Positions 1 to 7,403 of a stretch of 10,097 bases of DNA are shown here, in pieces. The stretch lies in NCBI GenBank assembly GCA_003457135.1, contig DMSQ01000004.1:213-10309 (forward strand). The letters run 5' to 3'. A program made the translations under genes and the position numbers. Position 1 is the stretch's first letter. Every line of letters starts with the position of its first letter. This stretch comes from Prolixibacteraceae bacterium. Lineage in GTDB: Bacteria > Bacteroidota > Bacteroidia > Bacteroidales > Prolixibacteraceae. Below the pieces are notes generated by a model. That model saw only the letters and a list, made by a program, of their open reading frames with translations, had not been told where the DNA came from and made no database searches.

Positions 1-347
1 GGGTTCTGTATTTCATGGGCAATTCCGGCGGTGAGTTCACCGAGCGATGCCATTTTTTCGGATTGGATGAGTTGCGATTGAGCGGCTTTCAGTTCTTCAA
101 GCGATTTTTGTAACGCCAAATTGGTTTCTTCGATTGCTTTTCGTTTTTGCTCCAGTTCTTCGATGGTTTCCTCCAGGAGAATGGCCGTGGTGCGTTTGAC
201 TTTCTCGGTACGGTCGAGTTTGAAGGCCGTGATCTCCAATTCTTTGTCGGCATCTGCCACAGCTTTGCTAAGCGAAGCTTTTTCTTCTGCTGATAACGAT
301 TCGTCTTGTTGGAGAAATAGGGTTATTTTCTGGAGGTTCTGATTCAT
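1..347 (-). CDS. Sensor histidine kinase, N-terminal part (cut by window edge)
   Basis: The minus strand from the ATG at 345-347 is open to base 1: 115 codons plus part of a 116th, so the catalytic ATPase domain lies outside the window. Residues about 1-60 are helical and charged with no membrane segment, and about 60-97 are Glu/Lys/Leu-rich and look like a coiled coil (EETIEELEQKRKAIEETN). The HisKA phosphoacceptor region follows, with EKMASLGELTAGIAHEIQN; the His of AHEIQN is residue 111 and is the expected autophosphorylation site. Kinases with this H-box are common in Bacteroidota. There is no PAS, GAF, TPR or transmembrane sensor before the H-box, so sensing must come from a partner. The start lies 7 bases after the stop of the FIST gene, so the two are almost certainly cotranscribed and FIST is the obvious partner. 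Family assignment is secure; ligand and response regulator are unknown. Confidence 0.9.
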   Translation of the reverse strand, partial: MNQNLQKITLFLQQDESLSAEEKASLSKAVADADKELEITAFKLDRTEKVKRTTAILLEETIEELEQKRKAIEETNLALQKSLEELKAAQSQLIQSEKMASLGELTAGIAHEIQN

Positions 348-354
348 GATTATT

Positions 355-1488
355 CTATTTTTCTTTTAATGCAACACAACAAGCGGTTAAGCCATGCATC
401 TCTAAATTTCCATTTGTGGCCCGTGCCATTTCGGCATTGCTGAACATACCTGCCATGGGAACATTCCACACTTTTCTTATTCCTTCTATTTCTTCACCGA
501 TCAAAGGCCCCAACGAAAGAAGCCTGCCTGCACAACTAAACAGCAAGATCGCATCTGCTTCAGGCATTTCATTGGCTTTCAAATCTTCACAACCTTCAAT
601 CACTTTTTCAATCACATCAAAATCGGGGGCTATTGAAAAACGGACTTTCGAACCTTGTGGCACCGACCCGCTACAGTAATACGAACGGTCATTCCAATAC
701 ACCACCAGCCCGGCCCGCATCACAGGGTCTCCGCTTTCCCGCTGCAATTGCAATGGCAATGTGATCGAATGTTCCAATGCAAAATTTTCGGGTGTTACAT
801 TTTTGAGGCCACCATATTTTATTACCAGGTCCAATACCGGAGTATCATCAATCGTATAAACATGATTGCCGACACTTTTTGTTACTGTTTTTTCGGTGCC
901 CACTGCATTCCATCCACAGGTAGCCCTACCTTTTATACTGATTTTGTCTTCATCGAGGGCAATAGCTACTATACCGTTGTTGCTCGATTTGCTATTAGTA
1001 AAAACGTGTTGTTCTTTAAATGCAAAATCATCTCCCGCCATGCCGCCATACACATTTACCTGTTTGCCAAGAATGTCTTCAAAACCATGCAGCAACTCTT
1101 CTGCATCAGTGTTTAAGTTACTGCCGGCAATAAGGAACGCCGGATTCTGAAAGATATCCATTGCTTTTTTGGCGATTGACTGCGTGGTTTGCCTGTAATT
1201 CTTTTCAGGAAATTCCTCAAACAAAATGCTGAAGTATAACGGATCGATATCTAGCAGCATGATGGCAATTTCACCGGAACTTATTCCCTCCCCGGTAAAC
1301 TCTCCATTTGTTGTGGCGCCATAAATGGCAATGCCTGCATCATCCAATACTTTGCAAACCGCATCACGATCCTGTTTTACCGACATAAACACAATGGCCA
1401 GTGTTGGTTTGTAACCATCGGCCATGCTTTGTTCCAGCGCTGTTTTAATTTCTTCAGGTGAATTTCCCCGGATTGTTTTTGCTTTCAT
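355..1488 (-). CDS. FIST domain sensor protein (FIST N + FIST C)
   Basis: A 377-residue cytoplasmic protein with no signal peptide or membrane segment. Residues about 28-215 match the FIST N domain (AIVFMSVKQD, then IYGATTNGEFTGEG near 55-68 and YGGMAGDDF near 147-155). Residues about 216-365 match FIST C (LVVYWNDRSYYCSGSVPQG near 261-279, LLFSCAGRLLSLG near 315-327, and a final NLEMHGLTACCVAL). FIST is an established sensory domain of bacterial signal transduction, proposed to bind small ligands such as amino acids, and is often fused to or encoded beside histidine kinases, cyclases or methyl-accepting proteins. Here it is followed 7 bases later by a histidine kinase lacking its own sensor domain, so I infer it supplies the input signal. 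The start ATG is preceded by an A/T-rich leader without a clear ribosome binding site, normal for this phylum. Length is typical for a stand-alone FIST protein. Confidence 0.9.
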   Translation of the reverse strand: MKAKTIRGNSPEEIKTALEQSMADGYKPTLAIVFMSVKQDRDAVCKVLDDAGIAIYGATTNGEFTGEGISSGEIAIMLLDIDPLYFSILFEEFPEKNYRQTTQSIAKKAMDIFQNPAFLIAGSNLNTDAEELLHGFEDILGKQVNVYGGMAGDDFAFKEQHVFTNSKSSNNGIVAIALDEDKISIKGRATCGWNAVGTEKTVTKSVGNHVYTIDDTPVLDLVIKYGGLKNVTPENFALEHSITLPLQLQRESGDPVMRAGLVVYWNDRSYYCSGSVPQGSKVRFSIAPDFDVIEKVIEGCEDLKANEMPEADAILLFSCAGRLLSLGPLIGEEIEGIRKVWNVPMAGMFSNAEMARATNGNLEMHGLTACCVALKEK

Positions 1489-1513
1489 TTTGAAATATTT
1501 ATTTTTTATTTAC

Positions 1514-1557
1514 TTCCCGCTTCGGTCTTCCGTCTTCCGACTTCGGTCTTCCGTCTT
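1514..1557. repeat. Short tandem repeat: six degenerate 7-bp units with a 21-bp period
   Basis: Read on the minus strand from 1555 to 1514 the sequence is six 7-bp units: GACGGAA, GACCGAA, GTCGGAA, GACGGAA, GACCGAA, GCGGGAA. A 17-base segment (1520-1536) is repeated exactly at 1541-1557, giving a 21-bp period. The block lies between the amidohydrolase and the FIST gene. It has no coding frame of note and no dyad strong enough to be a terminator. Blocks of this flavour are seen between genes in other Bacteroidota, but I cannot check copies in this genome. Confidence 0.8.
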
Positions 1558-1560
1558 GTT

Positions 1561-2868
1561 TCATTTTTTATTCAGTTCCGGATAATCAAACACCAGGTTA
1601 CAAAAGGCAACCACCCCGGTTTTAAACGAACTGTCTTCAATTAAGAATTCAGGGGTATGGTGCGGACCTGAAGTTTTGGGGTCTTTCCCTTTGGGCATTC
1701 CGCCAAGAAAAAAGAATAAACCCGGAACTTTCTGCGCATAGAATGAAAAATCCTCCGATCCGGTTTTGGCTGTCATAAGAACCACATTGTCGGTTCCTGC
1801 TGTTTTTTGTAACGATGGCAGCATAGCAGCGGTCAGCGCTACATTATTAAAAGTTACAGGGTAGTGAGAGGAATAGGGCAATTCAACCACTGCGGTTGCA
1901 CCGGCAGCTTCGGCAGTTTTTTCGGCAATCTGCCTGATGCGGTTAAAAACCATTGTTTCATCTTCTGCGGTGAATGTTCTCACCGTTCCAAGCATTTCCA
2001 CCTGTTCGGAAATAATGTTTGAGCGGTTGCCACCTTCAATAGCCCCAACCGAAACAACGGAAGGATTTTCAGTCAAATCAACATTTCGGCTTACTATGGT
2101 TTGCAAACTGTTAATGATTTCGGCGGCTACTACAATCGGATCTATTGACAGCCAGGGTTGCGAACCATGTGAAGGCTTGCCTTTTACCGTTATTCTGAAA
2201 TCGCCGACAGCAGCCATTGTACCTGCAGGGCGATAGTATATTTTACCCACTTCAAATTGTGCACCCATGTGCAAACCGAAAATCACATCCACTTTGGGGT
2301 TTTCCAAAACGCCTTCTTTTACCATCAGTTCTGCGCCACCTTCTTCTCCAACTGGAGCGCCTTCTTCTGCAGGCTGGAAAATGAATTTCACGGTACCTTT
2401 CAGGTCTTTTTTCATTCCGGCTAAAATCTCTGCAACACCCATCAAAATGGCCACATGCCCATCGTGACCGCAGGCATGCATTACTCCGGTTTCCTTACCG
2501 TTATAAACAGTTATTACTTTCGATGCAAAAGGCAGATCATTTCTTTCGGTTACAGGCAAGGCATCCATGTCGGCACGCAAGGCAATCACCGGCCCGGGCT
2601 TGTCGCCTTTTAAAATGCCCACAACACCTGTTACGGCAACGCCTGTTTTTACTTCAAGTCCTAATGATCGCAAATGTTTGGCAATGATCGCTGATGTTCG
2701 TATTTCATGGTTTCCGAGCTCCGGGTTTTGATGAAAATCATGGCGCCAGTCAATCACTTTTTGTTCTATTTTATCAGCGGATGCTTTAAAAACCGCATCG
2801 ATACCGGGTTTTTGTGCTGCTGCTATTCCAAAGCAGAATAACAAGGCGATAAAGATTGTTTTTTTCAT
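1561..2868 (-). CDS. Secreted M20 family amidohydrolase (hippurate / N-acyl amino acid hydrolase type)
   Basis: A 435-residue metallohydrolase of peptidase family M20, subfamily D, which hydrolyses N-acyl or conjugated amino acids. Residues 1-19 form a signal peptide (MKKTIFIALLFCFGIAAAQ, likely cut before Gln19), so it acts in the periplasm or outside. Metal-site motifs: HACGHDGH at 131-138 (Cys133, His135), PAEEG at 166-170 (Glu168/Glu169), GLHMG at 199-203 (His200) and GPHHTPEF at 401-408. The lid/dimerisation domain is about 220-330, with GKPSHGS near 230-236 and an EGGNRSNIIS stretch near 278-287. Length fits the family (about 380-400 residues) plus a signal peptide. The substrate cannot be read from sequence; hippurate, indole-acetyl-amino acids and N-acetyl amino acids are all possible. 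It follows the SnoaL-like lipoprotein gene by 50 bases on the same strand, so cotranscription is plausible. Confidence 0.92.
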   Translation of the reverse strand: MKKTIFIALLFCFGIAAAQKPGIDAVFKASADKIEQKVIDWRHDFHQNPELGNHEIRTSAIIAKHLRSLGLEVKTGVAVTGVVGILKGDKPGPVIALRADMDALPVTERNDLPFASKVITVYNGKETGVMHACGHDGHVAILMGVAEILAGMKKDLKGTVKFIFQPAEEGAPVGEEGGAELMVKEGVLENPKVDVIFGLHMGAQFEVGKIYYRPAGTMAAVGDFRITVKGKPSHGSQPWLSIDPIVVAAEIINSLQTIVSRNVDLTENPSVVSVGAIEGGNRSNIISEQVEMLGTVRTFTAEDETMVFNRIRQIAEKTAEAAGATAVVELPYSSHYPVTFNNVALTAAMLPSLQKTAGTDNVVLMTAKTGSEDFSFYAQKVPGLFFFLGGMPKGKDPKTSGPHHTPEFLIEDSSFKTGVVAFCNLVFDYPELNKK

Positions 2869-2918
2869 TCAGGTACTTTTTTTGTTTGCTTACTATTTCC
2901 GGGTTTCAGCTTTCCCGT

Positions 2919-3437
2919 TTATTTCGCTGGAGGTATCAGCCCCAGTTGGGTCATAAAATCCAGGTTGTCCATAAAATCCCGCTCTTCTGCAATTTTCCCA
3001 TTGGACATACGGACTAAGGTAACGCCGTCGATATTGACGGTTTTGCCCGTTGCAGGTATTCCGAAGAATACTCCGGTATGAGTTCCATTAAAATTCCAGT
3101 GTTTGACGATTTTGTCGCCTTGCCCGAAAACATCTTTAATGGTAAACTGGATATCGGAGAACCCGGTCAGGTAATTCGCATAATACTCACGTGCTTTGTC
3201 TATTCCAACGATGTCAGGGTTGGCATGCATCACCACATCTGTTGTAAAGTTGGAATCATTGAACAGGTTTAATTTTCCCTGGTTGATAATCACATCCCAA
3301 ACATGGGTGTACATTTTGATGTTGGCTTCAACCGGGTCAGCTTTTTCTTTAACCGGTGTTGAACAGGCAGAAAATAATAAAATACTAAGCACGAATACAG
3401 CAATTAAAGAATTGCGAAAGTTTGAAGAATGTTTCAT
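2919..3437 (-). CDS. SnoaL-like (ester cyclase family) lipoprotein
   Basis: I place the start at 3437, not at the in-frame upstream ATG at 3509. From 3437 the protein opens with a clean lipoprotein signal: basic MKHSSNFR, hydrophobic LIAVFVLSILLF, then lipobox FSAC with Cys25. The longer start would bury this signal. The mature part (about 26-172) is one NTF2-like alpha+beta fold of the SnoaL/ester cyclase type, recognised by HWNFNGTHTGVFFGIPATGK near 113-132 followed by a VNIDGVTLVRMSNGKIAEERDF-type strand pair. Family members include polyketide cyclases but most bacterial ones have no known reaction, and none can be assigned here. Ser follows the lipidated Cys, compatible with outer-membrane sorting. 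It lies 50 bases upstream of the secreted amidohydrolase gene, so both products would be exported. Confidence 0.85.
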   Translation of the reverse strand: MKHSSNFRNSLIAVFVLSILLFSACSTPVKEKADPVEANIKMYTHVWDVIINQGKLNLFNDSNFTTDVVMHANPDIVGIDKAREYYANYLTGFSDIQFTIKDVFGQGDKIVKHWNFNGTHTGVFFGIPATGKTVNIDGVTLVRMSNGKIAEERDFMDNLDFMTQLGLIPPAK

Positions 3438-3507
3438 TTGTTTTTGTTTTAGGATTAATGCAAACGTTAATAGTGAATATAAAGATTCGTTTATCTGATA
3501 ACATAAC

Positions 3508-3532
3508 AAAAAAAGATACAGTTCTCAATATC
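3508..3532 (-). terminator. Weak possible terminator after the truncated cyclase gene
   Basis: On the minus strand GATAT (3532-3528) can pair with GTATC (3519-3515) across an 8-base loop, followed directly by seven U (3514-3508). The stem has only 5 pairs including one G-U and overlaps the stop codon, so this is marginal. Confidence 0.3.
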
Positions 3533-3794
3533 GGAAATAATCATCCCTCAGTGGAGCCATTTTTTTCAAAACGGCTTCAATTTTAAAATTATCCGAAACC
3601 GTATTGAAACTGGCCATTACCCCATCGCCCAATTCTTTAATCCAGCGGCCACCAAATTGCTCAATGATTGGCTTTTGGATTTCACGGTTCCTCTTGAGTG
3701 ACTTAAATGCTTTTTGTTCATCATTGCCCATGAGTGAAGTATATCCGACAATATCGGTAAACATGATGGCTGCAAGCTGGCGGGTTTGTGACAT
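3525..3794 (-). CDS. Truncated adenylate cyclase domain protein (partial duplicate of the adjacent gene)
   Basis: An 89-residue ORF. Its first 68 residues match the start of the neighbouring 640-residue cyclase at 56 of 68 positions by my count, through MFTDIVGYT and KELGDGVMASFNTVSD. It keeps the two metal-binding Asp (14 and 57) and the adenine-contacting Lys53. Similarity then stops abruptly and a 21-residue tail follows, including FKIEAVLKKMAPLRDD. The second half of the catalytic domain, with the transition-state Asn and Arg, is missing, so it cannot be an active cyclase alone. The other two frames after the break do not resemble the neighbour, so a simple frameshift does not explain it. 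The LKKM tail resembles the C-terminal ends of some TPR cyclase proteins, suggesting an in-frame internal deletion in a once full-length paralogue; that is inference. It starts 54 bases after the neighbour's stop. It may be a decaying gene or a small expressed protein. Confidence 0.75.
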   Translation of the reverse strand: MSQTRQLAAIMFTDIVGYTSLMGNDEQKAFKSLKRNREIQKPIIEQFGGRWIKELGDGVMASFNTVSDNFKIEAVLKKMAPLRDDYFRY

Positions 3795-3848
3795 TATTCA
3801 GGCATTTTTATTGAACTAATTATTTTGTAATGATGGGTATTCAAATCC

Positions 3849-5771
3849 CTAATAAGGTAATCCGGTTTTTTGAAACATTTTTTTTGTTCGGGGGTCTTGT
3901 TCCAATTCGGTGTAATACCAAATATTATATTTAAAGAACAATACATTTCCCTCGTGATTTTTCACTGCTTTTTCAAAATACCTGAAAGCTGTTTCCGGTT
4001 CGCCAAGCGCCGCATATACAAAACCAATCTCAAAGTTTCCCATTGATTGGGTACTCCGAAGTATTTCCATTTTTTCAAGGATCTCAATCGCTTTTTCTTT
4101 TTCGCCCGACAAAGCAAGGCCCACTCCCCAATAATATAAATTAAAGACGGAATAATTGCGCTTAACGGCCAGTTCCAATTCAGGTAATGCTTCCTGATAT
4201 CTTTTCAAAGCCAGCAAATTAGCGCCCACTACGCAATGACCGCCCCAAAACCGGGGTTCAAGTTCAATCAATTTTTTCCCTTGTTCAATTCCTTTTTCGT
4301 GCTCACCGGCCATCCAGTATATCGAACCCAAATGAAAGTTGTTCATCAGAGAAAAGGGATCGAGGCTAATTGCTGAAGTCGCAAATTTTATGGCCTCCTG
4401 GAAATTGCCTGAAAGTCCCAGACAATAACCATATTGCTCATGCAGTTCAGCGATCTTAGGATTTAGTTCAAGCGCTCTTTTATAGGATATTTCTGCACCG
4501 GTCAAATCCCAATCGCAATACATTTTCATTCGTGCAATGGCTAAATGGCTTTCAGCAAGTTCATTATCCAACTCAAGTGAAAGCAAGGCGGCCTGGGTTA
4601 ACTCGGGCAGGCTTTGTTCAGGAGGTACATGGCTGAAAAACCACAAATTGAGGTAACAGGAAGCCAGACCGGTGTAGGCCAGTGCATAAGCTGGCTCGAT
4701 GGCAATAGCTGCCCGGTAATACTCTATCGCTTTATTGAACCCGCTTGCCCCCGACCATTTATTGAAATAGAAGCGACCCTGAAGGTACAGTTCAAAAGCT
4801 TCCGGATTATCGGTATTTCTTTTCAGCACGGCATCTTTCTCGGCTCCAAACAATTTTATTTTGATGGCATTCAGGATAGCAAGAGAAATTTCATCCTGAA
4901 TATCGAAGATATCCTCCAATTCCCTGTCGAATTTTTCAGACCATAAATGGAATCCATCGGCGACCTTGATGAGCTGGGCCGTGATGCGAAGTTTATTCCC
5001 TGATTTCCGGATGCTTCCTTCGAGTATCAGATTAACATTCAGTTGTTCGCCAATAATCCGCAGATCCTGGTTTTTCCCTTTGAATGAAAAGGAAGAAGTG
5101 CGACCAGCTACTTTTAGTTCTTGTACCTGAGCCAGCATATTGATTATTTCTTCACTGATACCATCGCTGAAAAATTCCTGTTCCGGATCGCTGCTCATGT
5201 TGGTAAAGGGCAATACAGCAATACTGTTATGAGGTACATGCTTATCGGGGATTTCAGTAGAACTGGTTAAATCATTATCCATTAACACCTCATAAATTTT
5301 AACCGGTTCTTTTACATTCTTAAGAGTTTCTTCTTTTACAAACCTGGTCCGGATTTCCTTTTTATTGGAGACATTATGATGCACCGATTCAGAAATACAT
5401 ATAGTTCCGGGTTTTGCAACAGATTGAATCCGGGCAGCGATGTTCACCCCATCGCCAAAAACATCGTCATCTTCAAAAACTACTTCACCCAGATGAATTC
5501 CGATGCGTAACTGAAATTCTTTGGCCGCATTGCAGGCTTCCATGATTTTGATGGCCGCATTTACCGCGTCAGAAACCGTGTTGAAGCTGGCCATAACCCC
5601 ATCGCCCAATTCCTTGATCAAACGGCCACCAAATTGGTCAATAACCGGTTTATGAAACTCACGGTTTTTCCGTAGAAGGTAAAAAGCTTTCTGTTCATCG
5701 TTTCCCATTAATGCGGTATAGCCGACAATATCGGTAAACATGATTGCTGCAAGTTGGCGCGATTGGGGCAT
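3849..5771 (-). CDS. Class III adenylate cyclase with TolB-like and TPR domains
   Basis: A 640-residue protein with no signal peptide or membrane segment, so cytoplasmic. Residues about 6-160 are a class III nucleotidyl cyclase domain: metal-binding Asp14 (MFTDIVGYT) and Asp57 (KELGDG), adenine-contacting Lys53 and Asp103 (DVFG), and transition-state Asn110 and Arg114 (VNIAAR). All are present, so it should make cAMP; the Lys/Asp pair argues against GMP specificity. Residues about 183-300 are a TolB N-terminal-like domain (SIAVLPFTNMSSDPEQEFFS, LILEGSIRKSG, LRITAQLI, WSEKFDRELEDIFDIQDEI). Residues about 322-640 are tetratricopeptide repeats (FNKAIEYYRAAIAIEPAYAL, AEISYKRALELNPK, QEAIKFATSAISLDP), a likely protein-interaction platform. 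This architecture is a recognised bacterial family, but its input signal is usually unknown. A truncated copy of the cyclase start lies immediately downstream. The HD hydrolase gene ends 78 bases upstream on the same strand. Confidence 0.92.
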   Translation of the reverse strand: MPQSRQLAAIMFTDIVGYTALMGNDEQKAFYLLRKNREFHKPVIDQFGGRLIKELGDGVMASFNTVSDAVNAAIKIMEACNAAKEFQLRIGIHLGEVVFEDDDVFGDGVNIAARIQSVAKPGTICISESVHHNVSNKKEIRTRFVKEETLKNVKEPVKIYEVLMDNDLTSSTEIPDKHVPHNSIAVLPFTNMSSDPEQEFFSDGISEEIINMLAQVQELKVAGRTSSFSFKGKNQDLRIIGEQLNVNLILEGSIRKSGNKLRITAQLIKVADGFHLWSEKFDRELEDIFDIQDEISLAILNAIKIKLFGAEKDAVLKRNTDNPEAFELYLQGRFYFNKWSGASGFNKAIEYYRAAIAIEPAYALAYTGLASCYLNLWFFSHVPPEQSLPELTQAALLSLELDNELAESHLAIARMKMYCDWDLTGAEISYKRALELNPKIAELHEQYGYCLGLSGNFQEAIKFATSAISLDPFSLMNNFHLGSIYWMAGEHEKGIEQGKKLIELEPRFWGGHCVVGANLLALKRYQEALPELELAVKRNYSVFNLYYWGVGLALSGEKEKAIEILEKMEILRSTQSMGNFEIGFVYAALGEPETAFRYFEKAVKNHEGNVLFFKYNIWYYTELEQDPRTKKMFQKTGLPY

Positions 5772-5849
5772 GAGTTGTCGTTTTAAATGGTTATATTAAT
5801 GAAATTCAAGTTATTCAAAGCCTCTATAACAAAATCCCTACCTTAAAGT

Positions 5850-6431
5850 TTATTCAATACCATTAACCAGTTTGTTTAAATAAATCTGTTTGATGGGCTC
5901 ACGATTTTCCTTACAAAAGCGGGTGAAGTAATGGTGCTTCTGAAGAAAAGATATTTGCATAAGGTTCCATTTTGCTTCTGTCAGAGAAGGGTTCAGTGAT
6001 TGAAGTTCAAGGAATAAACTATACGATTTCTTTTCGAAAGATTCGGTTCCGAGGTACTCCAGGTCAGCATCAGCAAGTATTTCCTCTAATTTTGTCTTTG
6101 GCAATTGCGGTATTTTGGTGGCCATTATCATACCACAGATCTGATCAATAACAGAGGCAGAATATCCATACTCTGGAAGGTATTGCCGCGCTATTATACA
6201 ACTTTGTTCTTCGTGTTGGGCATACATTCTGATATAACCTGTATCATGCCAAAGTGCAGCGGCGCTTAATAATTTCAGATCATCTTCCGTACACTCTTCA
6301 TGTTTGCCAATTTCCAGGGCTCTTTCCTGAACATAGATGGTGTGTTCAGGATTGTGATAATAATATTTTTCGGGAAGATTGTTTCTCAATAGATTGAGAA
6401 CAAAATTTTGCATGAGAAGATTATTTTGCAT
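5850..6431 (-). CDS. HD domain metal-dependent phosphohydrolase
   Basis: A 193-residue soluble protein with HD superfamily metal ligands: NPEHT near 27-31 (His30), the signature LWHDTGY at 60-66 (His62, Asp63), QHEEQS near 72-77, and LADADLEYLG near 119-128 with Asp121/Asp123. HD proteins are metal-dependent phosphohydrolases or phosphodiesterases; the substrate cannot be read here. The ATG at 6431 lies inside the last codons of the YitT gene (11-base overlap), with AAAAAGGA ending two bases before it. A second in-frame ATG sits at 6413, in a repeated ATGCAAAAT context, and could be the true start; I keep the longer form because the overlap suggests translational coupling. A cyclase gene follows 78 bases later on the same strand, so a role in nucleotide metabolism or signalling is conceivable, but that is only an inference from position. 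Confidence 0.88.
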   Translation of the reverse strand: MQNNLLMQNFVLNLLRNNLPEKYYYHNPEHTIYVQERALEIGKHEECTEDDLKLLSAAALWHDTGYIRMYAQHEEQSCIIARQYLPEYGYSASVIDQICGMIMATKIPQLPKTKLEEILADADLEYLGTESFEKKSYSLFLELQSLNPSLTEAKWNLMQISFLQKHHYFTRFCKENREPIKQIYLNKLVNGIE

Positions 6432-7317
6432 GTCCTTTTTCTTTTAAAATTCCCCCGGACGCTTCATTGATGCTTTGAATATAGATAAATGCTTTGGGAT
6501 CAATATCCATAATAGAATCCTGTATCTGGTTTATTTCAAGACGGGTAACTATGGTTACAATGATCTCGCAATCGCTCTTAATATCGAAACTGCCGGGCAG
6601 AAATCCTCTTTCTCCTTTATACACCGTAATGCCTTTTCCCAATTCATTAACAAGGAAATCCTTGATCTTTTCATGTTGTGATGAAATAATATTAATGGAG
6701 GTATATTGCTCAATTCCATCAACCACATAATCGGTTGCACGGGTAGCCGAATAATAGGTAATCAGGGAATACATGGCCGTTTCCAAACCAAAATGAAAAG
6801 CAGCGCCGGCAAAAATGAAGGTATTGAAAAGCATAATAATTTCGCTGTTCGAGAAGCCTGTTCTTCTTTTAGTAAAAACTGCAATAACTTCAGCGCCATC
6901 AATCACGCCGCCGCTCCTGATCACCAAAGCAACACCAGTACCAATCAGGATACCTCCAAAAATTGCAATTAACAACGGATCGGTAGTTACTGGCGGGATT
7001 TCGGAGAAAAGTAGTCCGGCTGCCAGTAGGATAACGGCAAGTGTGGTTTGAACGGCAAAGGTCTTTCCGATTCTTTTATAACCCAGATAAATAAAAGGCA
7101 AGTTGAAAACAATAATAAAAATACTAATGTTGATGTGCGAGATTTCGTGAAGTAGAATAGAGATACCGGTAACGCCACCATCCATAAACCGATTGGGTAT
7201 CATAAATCCTTTCATGGCAAATACTGCCATGCCCGATCCGACCAGGATTTGAAGCAGGTTCTTCAGATTCCAAACTTGTCCCCAGTTAATGAGATCGCTT
7301 TTATGCTTAATTTTCAT
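6421..7317 (-). CDS. YitT family integral membrane protein with C-terminal DUF2179 domain
   Basis: A 298-residue inner-membrane protein. About five hydrophobic segments are visible in residues 20-180 (near 20-40, 63-80, 88-105, 113-133 and 157-177). Family motifs include MIPNRFMDGGVTGISILLH near 39-57, and SGGVIDGAEVIAVFTKRRTG near 135-154. After a short linker, residues about 215-285 form the cytoplasmic DUF2179 domain (LGKGITVYKGERGF near 226-239, then IIVTIVTRLEINQIQ and DPKAFIYI). The family is widespread and its transport or other function is not established; I make no substrate claim. Its stop codon overlaps the start of the HD hydrolase by 11 bases, so the two are cotranscribed and probably translated in coupled fashion. 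It lies just downstream of the trpB terminator. I find no convincing promoter in the short gap, so it may have an unrecognised promoter or rely on readthrough. Confidence 0.9.
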   Translation of the reverse strand: MKIKHKSDLINWGQVWNLKNLLQILVGSGMAVFAMKGFMIPNRFMDGGVTGISILLHEISHINISIFIIVFNLPFIYLGYKRIGKTFAVQTTLAVILLAAGLLFSEIPPVTTDPLLIAIFGGILIGTGVALVIRSGGVIDGAEVIAVFTKRRTGFSNSEIIMLFNTFIFAGAAFHFGLETAMYSLITYYSATRATDYVVDGIEQYTSINIISSQHEKIKDFLVNELGKGITVYKGERGFLPGSFDIKSDCEIIVTIVTRLEINQIQDSIMDIDPKAFIYIQSINEASGGILKEKGHAK

Positions 7318-7355
7318 TGTGGTCCAATTGAGTTGAGTGATAATTAAGCTAATAC

Positions 7356-7398
7356 AAAAAAAAGACCTAAAGGTTTAAAATACCCTTAAGTCTTTTTT
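7356..7398 (-). terminator. Intrinsic terminator of the trpB gene
   Basis: On the minus strand a 16-bp stem (arms 7398-7383 and 7373-7358) with a 9-base loop ends in a run of eight U (7363-7356). Two positions pair as G-U in the minus-strand RNA but would be A-C mismatches in a plus-strand RNA. The wobble pattern therefore says the transcript comes from the minus strand, i.e. from the trpB gene ending at 7455. Confidence 0.8.
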
Positions 7399-7403
7399 GT
7401 TTT

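Noticed and set aside
655..1116. Plus-strand 153-residue open frame
   Set aside because: It lies wholly inside the FIST gene on the other strand, has no recognisable domain, and the antisense FIST frame is clearly coding.
1514..1557. CRISPR array
   Set aside because: Units are 7 bp with no spacers and there are no cas genes nearby.
3438..3509. Longer start for the SnoaL-like protein
   Set aside because: It would add 24 residues in front of a complete lipoprotein signal peptide and lipobox; the ATG at 3437 is better.
3525..3600. Frameshift as the cause of the short cyclase copy
   Set aside because: Reading the other two frames past the point of divergence gives no similarity to the neighbouring cyclase, so a simple frameshift or sequencing error does not restore it.
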